Shown: positions 1 through 5,740 of the stretch, piece after piece
How positions within the stretch are numbered: position 1 is the stretch's first letter
Layout of the letters: each line of letters begins with the position of its first letter
From: Helicobacteraceae bacterium
GTDB taxonomy: Bacteria; Campylobacterota; Campylobacteria; Campylobacterales; Sulfurimonadaceae
Length of the DNA: 18,319 nucleotides
Direction of reading: 5' to 3'
Assembly: GCA_015488855.1 (NCBI GenBank)
Contig: WFMY01000131.1
Span: 1 to 18,319, forward strand
Translations under genes and position numbers: made by a program
Notes under the pieces: model-generated
The model's input: the letters and a program-made list of their open reading frames with translations, nothing else
Databases searched by the model: none
What the model was told of the DNA's origin: nothing

Positions 1-2
1 CG

Positions 3-494
3 GGCTGGCATTTTCAAGGAAGAGACTGTTTAGCGTGTCACAATGTGGAGCTAAAGTCAGAAGAACACTTACTTGTAGCAGGGACACTTTATAAGGATAG
101 TAGCGTCACTAATGAAGATGATTTAAACAATGTTTGTGGAGGGGAGATAGTTGTCAATTTTTATGATGGAACAAATTATAATAATCTTATCTATAGTTCA
201 ACTACATACAAAGATGCTGCATCAAAAGGCTACAACGGAAAAGGAAACCTTTTTATCTTGCAACGAAAACTTGGGATTATAAGCTCAGGAGGTTATTACA
301 TAGAGTTGGCAACGCCAACTGGTCAAGTGCTCGCAGACAAATATTTACATAAATTTTCCGCACAACCCTATGATATTAATAACCCTGTAGATTATTCAAA
401 CCAACTCTCTTGCAACGCTTGTCACTCAACACAGGCAACTTCAAGGGCATATCCACTCTATGTGAAATCATCAGCAGTAACACTTTGTAAATAA
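3..494 (+). CDS. Two-haem c-type cytochrome-like protein, 5' end missing
   Basis: The reading frame is open to the left edge of the window, so the true start and any signal peptide lie upstream. The GTG at 45 is only an internal codon. Two CxxCH haem c attachment motifs are visible: CLACH at 27-41 and CNACH at 411-425, about 123 codons apart. The segment between them is rich in beta-prone residues, has alternating Gly/Tyr/Thr and looks like a small beta-sandwich rather than a classical cytochrome fold. A further Cys lies in VCGGE about 20 codons after codon 45, and another at the extreme C-terminus (TLCK). By family logic this is a secreted electron carrier. It ends 9 bp before the thioredoxin gene and is probably cotranscribed with it. 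The haem motifs are certain. The family is not recognised and the electron partner is unknown. Confidence 0.75.
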   Translation, partial: GWHFQGRDCLACHNVELKSEEHLLVAGTLYKDSSVTNEDDLNNVCGGEIVVNFYDGTNYNNLIYSSTTYKDAASKGYNGKGNLFILQRKLGIISSGGYYIELATPTGQVLADKYLHKFSAQPYDINNPVDYSNQLSCNACHSTQATSRAYPLYVKSSAVTLCK

Positions 495-503
495 GGAAAG
501 AAA

Positions 504-998
504 ATGAAAAAGTTAATAAGTATAGTTTTAGTATCAGTTGCTCTCTTTGGAGCCCCAAGAGTTGGAGATAAAGCGGTGGAGTTTAATCTTCCAAGTCTTT
601 ATGATCAAACTCGTTTTGTCAAGAGTAAGAGTTTACATGGGAGAGTTATTTTACTCAATTTGTGGGCAAGTTGGTGTAGTGGGTGTCAAGAAGAGATGCC
701 TCTTTTTGTGAAGTTGCAAAAAGAGTATCCAAAAAAAAAGTTTGAGATAGTACTCTCGAGCATAGACAATGAGATGCAGGGGGCTCTTGATTTTTTAGCA
801 GAGGTCGATAAAGAAAAAATTTTAACATCTCTTTATGATGGAGATAAGAAGTTGCCAAAAACATATAGGTGCCCGGGGATGCCTTCTTCTTTTCTTATAG
901 ATAAAGATGGAAAAATTGTTAAAGTTTATGTGGGAAGTTTGGATGAACAAGCAATGAAAGAGTTAAAAGAAAAAATCAAAGTTTTATTAGGAAGCTAA
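504..998 (+). CDS. TlpA/ResA-like periplasmic thioredoxin-fold protein
   Basis: The 164-residue product has an N-terminal hydrophobic stretch (about residues 2-17, MKKLISIVLVSVALFGA) typical of a Sec signal. The thioredoxin active site WASWCSGC follows, with Cys58 and Cys61. The cis-proline loop is GMPSSF, with Pro127. An additional Cys123 sits just before that loop. Length and motif order fit the TlpA/ResA group, which reduces specific periplasmic disulfides, often the haem-binding CxxCH cysteines of apocytochromes or copper-site cysteines. A GGAAAG ribosome site precedes the ATG. The gene lies 9 bp after a CxxCH protein and 2 bp before a lipoprotein ending in CGC, so either could be its substrate. 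That assignment is inference. The fold and periplasmic location are well supported. Confidence 0.88.
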   Translation: MKKLISIVLVSVALFGAPRVGDKAVEFNLPSLYDQTRFVKSKSLHGRVILLNLWASWCSGCQEEMPLFVKLQKEYPKKKFEIVLSSIDNEMQGALDFLAEVDKEKILTSLYDGDKKLPKTYRCPGMPSSFLIDKDGKIVKVYVGSLDEQAMKELKEKIKVLLGS

Positions 999-1000
999 AG

Positions 1001-1219
1001 ATGAAAACAATAATAATAGTCTTGATAGCTCTATACATGAGTGCTTGTTCGCAGAAACTTGTTCGTGTCATGCCTTATGAAAAAGAGTATTTTGCACAAG
1101 AAAAGATGAGTCTTTCTCCAATAGCTGAGCAAAGTGAACAAGAGGGTCATGTTTTTCTTATTCGTGAAGCTAGTGCTGGTGGCAACAGCTCATTTCAAGG
1201 TGGTTGTGGATGCAGATAG
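1001..1219 (+). CDS. Small lipoprotein with C-terminal GGCGCR tail (DUF4266-like)
   Basis: The 72-residue product begins with a short lipoprotein signal (MKTIIIVLIALYMSAC). Cys16 in MSAC is the expected lipidated residue. The rest is polar, apart from a C-terminal tail in which REASAGG leads to FQGGCGCR, with Cys69 and Cys71. Size, the 'HVFLIREAS' stretch and the Gly-rich CGC ending match my memory of DUF4266 lipoproteins, which commonly sit beside DUF3570, ApbE and thioredoxin-like genes. The order here is the same. No function is established to my knowledge. The paired cysteines in a flexible Gly-rich tail could bind a metal, form a disulfide used by the neighbouring TlpA protein, or be a modification site; all three ideas are inference. 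It overlaps the next gene by 10 bp. Confidence 0.8.
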   Translation: MKTIIIVLIALYMSACSQKLVRVMPYEKEYFAQEKMSLSPIAEQSEQEGHVFLIREASAGGNSSFQGGCGCR

Positions 1220-2325
1220 GATATTTTTTCCTTACGATTTTGTCTTTAATAGTCTTTGAAGTCACAAGCTTTGCTTCAAATCTTAAAGATAGTATGAGTT
1301 TTGGTGTCGATTCATATAGTGACAATGCAGATATAAATGTTTATTCACCTACATTTTCACTCTTTAAAAAAATTTCACATCGATGGATGTTGGGTTTTAA
1401 GATGCGCGTAGATGCTATCACCGCGGCAAGTATTAGAAATGGTGCCAATGTCACACATGTAGATACAGTAACGGGTGCATCAAATAAGCAAAATCCTTTT
1501 AATGATGTTCGCTATGCTCCAACGATGTTAGCTACTTATGATGATGGTGACAATACACTTAGTTTTGGTGGATATTATTCAACAGAAAATGATTATGAGG
1601 GTAGATCTGTTTTTGTAAACTATGTAAGACAACTCAATGAGCAAAATACAGCACTTGGCATAGGTATTTCTCAATCGTTTGATAAGTGGGTCCCTATATT
1701 TAAGAGAGCTTTGCCAACAAATAAGAGAGAGGAGAGAAAGATAGATTTTTCACTCAATCAATTAATTACACCAAGATTTTCAATCCAAGGAGTGTTTTCT
1801 TATCTGTATAGTACAGGTTTTCTTGCCTCACCATATCATTATGTATTGCAAGCTGATATCGCTAAGTTTGAAAACTATCCCAACAAAAGAACAGGAGAAG
1901 CTTTTGCATTTAAAGGTGTATACCTTTTAAATGAAGAAAACTCTATGAACTTTTCATATAGATATTATACAGATGATTGGGGTATATCGTCACATACTTT
2001 TCGCGTTCAGGAGTATCATGATTTTAGTTCAAAGTTTACATCTGGACTCCAATTACGCTACTATACACAAACAAAATCAAATTTTATAAAAGGGATAGGG
2101 GATTATAGTGCTAATGATACCTATTTTGCTATAGATTATAGGATGAGTGCCTTTGATTCATATACTATAGGTATCCCTTTTATATATAAGATAAAAGGTG
2201 GAGATAAAGTGACTGCGAGTATTGATTTTTATAAAACTACAAACAATGCATATATGAAAAGTTGGTACGGGGTCAAGAGTATGAATGCTCTTTTTACCAC
2301 TCTTTCATATGAGTTTAGTTACTAA
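1210..2325 (+). CDS. DUF3570-like outer-membrane beta-barrel with a flavinylation-like motif
   Basis: The ATG at 1210 (MQIGYFFLTILSL...) gives a 371-residue protein with a signal peptide ending near FASN. It is preceded by AAGG at 1197-1200, inside the end of the lipoprotein gene. A TTG at 1204 is in frame but less likely. The body is built of short amphipathic strands rich in Tyr, Phe and Ser, and it ends in aromatic residues (TLSYEFSY), as outer-membrane barrels usually do. Two similar sequences lie near the N-terminus: DAITAAS (1411-1431) and DTVTGAS (1462-1482). The second fits the D-x-x-[ST]-G-A-[ST] consensus that ApbE enzymes modify with FMN, and an ApbE gene follows by 1 bp. The DUF3570 assignment rests on these motifs and the gene order. 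Actual flavinylation is inference. Confidence 0.78.
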   Translation: MQIGYFFLTILSLIVFEVTSFASNLKDSMSFGVDSYSDNADINVYSPTFSLFKKISHRWMLGFKMRVDAITAASIRNGANVTHVDTVTGASNKQNPFNDVRYAPTMLATYDDGDNTLSFGGYYSTENDYEGRSVFVNYVRQLNEQNTALGIGISQSFDKWVPIFKRALPTNKREERKIDFSLNQLITPRFSIQGVFSYLYSTGFLASPYHYVLQADIAKFENYPNKRTGEAFAFKGVYLLNEENSMNFSYRYYTDDWGISSHTFRVQEYHDFSSKFTSGLQLRYYTQTKSNFIKGIGDYSANDTYFAIDYRMSAFDSYTIGIPFIYKIKGGDKVTASIDFYKTTNNAYMKSWYGVKSMNALFTTLSYEFSY

Positions 2326-2326
2326 A

Positions 2327-3262
2327 ATGTCTTTTTTTGAGAACGGACTCAAAGCAAAAGTGATGAGCACGGAGCTTATCATCGAAGCAAATCTATCGAA
2401 AAAAATTCTCTTTGAAGCCTTAGATATAGCTCAAGCATTTGAAGCAAAGTATTCTGCTTATAAAGAAGACTCTTTGCTTGCTAAGATCAATCAAAATGCT
2501 GGGATCAAGGCTGTTGCTTGCAGTAGGGATGAGATCGAGATCTTTGAAGAATCTTTGAAGATGGCAGAACTCTCAGGGGGTGTTTTTGATCCAACCATAG
2601 GTGTTTTAACTCAGGGCAGTTATGGTTTTGGTAAAAAAGAAGCAAAAATTCCAACGCAAAAAGAACTTACAAAGGTAAAAAAACTTGTAGATTATAGAGA
2701 TCTAAGCATTACCCAAAATGAAGTTTATCTCAAAAAGCAAGGGATGAAGCTTGATCTTGGTGGGATAGGCAAGGGCTATATTGCCCAAAAAATAATACTG
2801 TTTTTACAAAAAAAAGGTGCTACAAAAGTGCTTGTGAATGTTGGAGGGGAGATCTGCGTTGTTGGTAAAGAGTACAATATAGCTATACAAGATCCCTACT
2901 CGAAGCAAAATCTAGCAGTGATAAAAACAAACAAGTCTAGCTTGTCTCTCTCAACAAGTGGAGATTATGAGCGTTATATCGGTACAAAAAAAAATCATCA
3001 TATCCTTGATAGGACAACCGCAAAACAGAACCATTACTACAGTAGTGTCACCATCGTAAAAGATGGTTTGGAGGGGACTCTCTTAGATGCAGTAGCCACG
3101 ATAGTGTTCAATGCTCCCTCAGAAGAACTAGGCTCTCTTGCAAAAAAATATAATATAGCTATAGTAGCTGTTGTAGAAGAGGGTGATATTTTATTTAAAA
3201 ACTTTAAAGATTTAGATATAAATGCTTTAGAGGTTTATGCTTTAACAAGGAGAAAAATTTGA
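2327..3262 (+). CDS. apbE: ApbE-family FAD:protein FMN transferase
   Basis: ApbE enzymes move FMN from FAD onto a Ser or Thr of a target protein through a phosphoester bond, using Mg2+. From the ATG at 2327 the product has 311 residues. Family motifs appear in order: GGVFDPTIG, YGFG, LDLGGIGKGY, VNVGGE, STSGDYERY, HHILDRTT and the metal-binding LLDAVAT. The near-N-terminal MST replaces the more usual MGT. No convincing signal peptide or lipobox is visible. Extending to in-frame ATGs at 2309 or 2285 adds MLFLPLFH, which has no basic n-region, and neither has a better ribosome site. Most ApbE proteins are exported, so location is an open question. It sits between two barrel genes; the DTVTGAS-bearing barrel directly upstream is the natural candidate substrate. 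Confidence 0.92.
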   Translation: MSFFENGLKAKVMSTELIIEANLSKKILFEALDIAQAFEAKYSAYKEDSLLAKINQNAGIKAVACSRDEIEIFEESLKMAELSGGVFDPTIGVLTQGSYGFGKKEAKIPTQKELTKVKKLVDYRDLSITQNEVYLKKQGMKLDLGGIGKGYIAQKIILFLQKKGATKVLVNVGGEICVVGKEYNIAIQDPYSKQNLAVIKTNKSSLSLSTSGDYERYIGTKKNHHILDRTTAKQNHYYSSVTIVKDGLEGTLLDAVATIVFNAPSEELGSLAKKYNIAIVAVVEEGDILFKNFKDLDINALEVYALTRRKI

Positions 3263-4275
3263 AAATAACAGTATTATTATTGTTATTTATGAGTTTAATA
3301 TTTGCACAAGAAGATAAGCAAGTAAACCCTTACACTCTTGGTGGGGGAAAAAAAGTTGGTAGTTTACCTCTTTATCTTGGGGGATACTTCTCAACAGATT
3401 ATCGCTCTATTGCAGAGACTAATGAAAATCGGTTTCGAGTTGATGATATAGCATTTTTGGCGTATGGCTCTTTTAAGAAGTTCTCTTATATGAGTGAGTT
3501 GGAGTATAAAGAGTTCTATGTAAAAAAATGGAGTGATAGAAATACAAGTACTCAGACACATAAGAAACTTCGTATAGAAAGACTGTATCTTGACTATAAT
3601 TATGATGAAAACTTAGTTTTAAGAGTGGGTAAATACAACTCCCCTATTGGGTACTGGAATCTCATGCCCATCAATGTTTTAAGAGCTACAACCTCAAGCC
3701 CTCTTTCTAGTTCAATGATCTATCCAAAATACACTACAGGGATTGATTTTTCATATTTGCTTTTTAATGATTATGAGGTGAAAGTGGATTTTTTAGCTCA
3801 AAATAATAATGATTTTGATGATGCATACAATAATTTCCATATTGATAAACATTATGGTATTGGGATGACCTATAGTAAAAATGATTTAAGCCTTAAACTC
3901 AATGGTGGGTACTTTCATACTAAAAAGAAGGTTCTACCATCTACGGATATCTATTATTGGTTAGCTTCTTTGAAGTACGATAATGATGATTATAAGATCA
4001 TGGGTGAACTTGGAACACAGTTTGATAAAAATGGGTTACTAGTCCCTTACTCTGGATATATTCAGGGGCTTTATAGGATTACAGAGCAACATCTTCCTGT
4101 GATACGGTTTGAGAGTTACTCATCGAATATTTTGTTAGGTAAAAAAAAAGATCAATTTGTTATTTTAGGATATACATACAGACCTGTATTTCCTATGGCG
4201 TTTAAAGCGGAGTATCAAATCCATGTGGACAAGGAAAAAGATAAAGTGCTTTTTTCATTTTCGGTGATGTTTTGA
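3259..4275 (+). CDS. Porin-like outer-membrane beta-barrel
   Basis: The start is a TTG at 3259 that overlaps the apbE stop by 4 bp. It is supported by AAGGAG at 3247-3252, 6 bp upstream. The 338-residue product has a signal peptide (LLLLFMSLIFAQ) and then alternating strands with many Tyr, Asp and Lys residues. Segments such as LVLRVGKYNSPIGYWN resemble the strand that leads into the constriction loop of phosphate-selective (OprP/OprO-type) and related porins. It ends in VLFSFSVMF, with the terminal Phe expected of a barrel insertion signal. Substrate cannot be read from the sequence. The next gene encodes a phosphate-binding-protein-like polypeptide, so an anion or small-solute channel feeding a sensor is possible, but that is inference. 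Confidence 0.8.
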   Translation: MKITVLLLLFMSLIFAQEDKQVNPYTLGGGKKVGSLPLYLGGYFSTDYRSIAETNENRFRVDDIAFLAYGSFKKFSYMSELEYKEFYVKKWSDRNTSTQTHKKLRIERLYLDYNYDENLVLRVGKYNSPIGYWNLMPINVLRATTSSPLSSSMIYPKYTTGIDFSYLLFNDYEVKVDFLAQNNNDFDDAYNNFHIDKHYGIGMTYSKNDLSLKLNGGYFHTKKKVLPSTDIYYWLASLKYDNDDYKIMGELGTQFDKNGLLVPYSGYIQGLYRITEQHLPVIRFESYSSNILLGKKKDQFVILGYTYRPVFPMAFKAEYQIHVDKEKDKVLFSFSVMF

Positions 4276-4685
4276 TTAAAAAGATACTGCTCCTTTTTTT
4301 TCTTAGTTTTTTTCTTCATGCGCAAGAGTTTGCTGTTGTTACAAAACTCAACTCTCCTCTCTCCTTTTTAAGTAAAGCTAAAGTTAAAATGATATTTTTG
4401 AAAAAACAAAAAATGTCAGGAAATACAGTTTTAGTTCCTATCAATCTGTCCCCAACAAACAAGGTACGCAAATCCTTTGAGCATACTATCTTAGGGATGT
4501 CACGAAATCGTCTTAAATCCTTTTGGACGAAAGAGCATTACTTGGGACATCGTCCCCCTTTGACAATGAACTCTTTTAACAGTGTGCTCTCTTTTGTTAA
4601 AAAGATAGATGGTTCCATAGGGTATGTGCCTCTAAATGAGGTAAACAAAGAGTTTAAAATATTGTATAAATGGGAGGATCAATGA
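4272..4685 (+). CDS. Small periplasmic protein related to phosphate ABC substrate-binding proteins
   Basis: A TTG start at 4272 overlaps the previous stop by 4 bp, with a weak GGTGA upstream. The 137-residue product has a Sec signal (MIKKILLLFFLSFFLHAQ). The mature part runs through VKMIFLKKQKMSGN, VLVPINLSP, RKSFEHTILGM, FWTKEHYLGHRPP and DGSIGYVPLNEV. This is the pattern of one lobe of PstS-like binding proteins, where a FLGK-like strand, a YW..-F.G segment and an aIGYv strand recur. At this length it cannot be a full two-lobed binding protein, and no ABC permease or ATPase gene is nearby. With a histidine kinase two genes downstream, a ligand-sensing accessory role is more likely than transport. 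Ligand and partner are inferred only. Confidence 0.75.
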   Translation: MIKKILLLFFLSFFLHAQEFAVVTKLNSPLSFLSKAKVKMIFLKKQKMSGNTVLVPINLSPTNKVRKSFEHTILGMSRNRLKSFWTKEHYLGHRPPLTMNSFNSVLSFVKKIDGSIGYVPLNEVNKEFKILYKWEDQ

Positions 4686-5740
4686 CACAGGTACTAATAG
4701 TAGATGATGAGGTGATGAATAGAAAAGTTGCTTCAAAGATCTTGATAAAAGAGGGTTTTGAACCCATAGAAGCAATTGATGGTTTAGATGCATTAGAGAA
4801 GTTAAAAATATATGATATTGAGATCATTCTGATGGATCTTATGATGCCCAATATGGATGGATATGAAGCAACGAATATTATCAAAAAAGATGAAAAACTC
4901 TCTTCTATACCGTTGATTGTACTTTCAGCTTTGTCTGACAAAAATGCAATCTTAAAGGCTCTAAAGCTTGGTGCAAATGAGTACCTAACAAAACCTTATG
5001 ACCTAACAGAGTTTAAGCTCAGAGTACACAATGCCAATAAACTTCGTGCGTTTTATAAGATGTCAAAAGATAACGAAACCTATCTCAAAGAAAAGGTCAA
5101 CGAAAAAACACTTAAGCTTCAAGAGGCACTCCTAGAGGTAGAGAAATCTGAAAAAGATATTGTCGGTATCTTAGCGAAGGTTGGAGAGTACAGAGACAAT
5201 GAAACCTCGATGCATACACTGCGAGTGGGAGAGATCTCTGCACTTTTAGCAAAAGATTTTGGGATGGATGCACAGCAGGTAGAACTCATCCGACTCAGTG
5301 CACCTATGCATGACATAGGTAAAATAGGTATCGAAGATGCCATCTTGCTAAAAAATGCTAAGTTAAGTGAGGCGGAGTTTAGTATTATGAAAACACATGC
5401 CGAGATAGGTTACAATATCTTATCCATAAAACAAACACCTCTTTTAAAATTTGCATCACAAATCGCCTACTACCATCATGAAAAATATGATGGCAGTGGA
5501 TACCCAAATGGACTAGTTGGAGAGGAGATACCTTTAGTTGCACGGATAGTTGCTGTTGTAGATGTTTTTGATGCACTTATGAGCAGACGACCCTATAAAG
5601 AACCTTTTACCCTTGAGACTACTCTTGGAATTTTACAAAAAGATGCTGGCTCACATTTTGACCCTTATGTTGTTGAAAAGTTTATCAAAAACCTAGATGC
5701 TATTGTAGAGATAAGAAAAAGTTTAAGTGAAGAGGTTTAG
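4682..5740 (+). CDS. Response regulator with REC and HD-GYP domains (c-di-GMP phosphodiesterase)
   Basis: ATG at 4682 is chosen over the in-frame ATG at 4670 because GGGAGG (4672-4677) lies just before it and the codon forms an ATGA overlap with the previous stop. The 352-residue protein has a receiver domain (about 1-120) with acidic pair Asp8/Asp9, phosphoacceptor Asp52 (LMDLMMP), Ser82 and Lys104 (TKPYD). A charged linker that looks coiled-coil (about 125-158) follows. The HD-GYP domain (about 160-345) contains MHDIGKIG with His210/Asp211, HHEKYDGSGYP and VVDVFDAL. All catalytic signatures look intact, so hydrolysis of cyclic di-GMP controlled by phosphorylation is expected. It has no DNA-binding domain. 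The adjacent kinase gene starts at the next base after its stop and is the obvious cognate sensor. Confidence 0.93.
   Translation: MTQVLIVDDEVMNRKVASKILIKEGFEPIEAIDGLDALEKLKIYDIEIILMDLMMPNMDGYEATNIIKKDEKLSSIPLIVLSALSDKNAILKALKLGANEYLTKPYDLTEFKLRVHNANKLRAFYKMSKDNETYLKEKVNEKTLKLQEALLEVEKSEKDIVGILAKVGEYRDNETSMHTLRVGEISALLAKDFGMDAQQVELIRLSAPMHDIGKIGIEDAILLKNAKLSEAEFSIMKTHAEIGYNILSIKQTPLLKFASQIAYYHHEKYDGSGYPNGLVGEEIPLVARIVAVVDVFDALMSRRPYKEPFTLETTLGILQKDAGSHFDPYVVEKFIKNLDAIVEIRKSLSEEV

Noticed and set aside
45..47. GTG at 45 as the start of the first gene
   Set aside because: The frame is open to the left edge and the upstream codons contain a CLACH haem motif that belongs to the same protein.
4670..4672. 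ATG at 4670 as the start of the HD-GYP regulator
   Set aside because: The GGGAGG that it would translate is better read as the ribosome site for the ATG at 4682, where receiver domains normally start.
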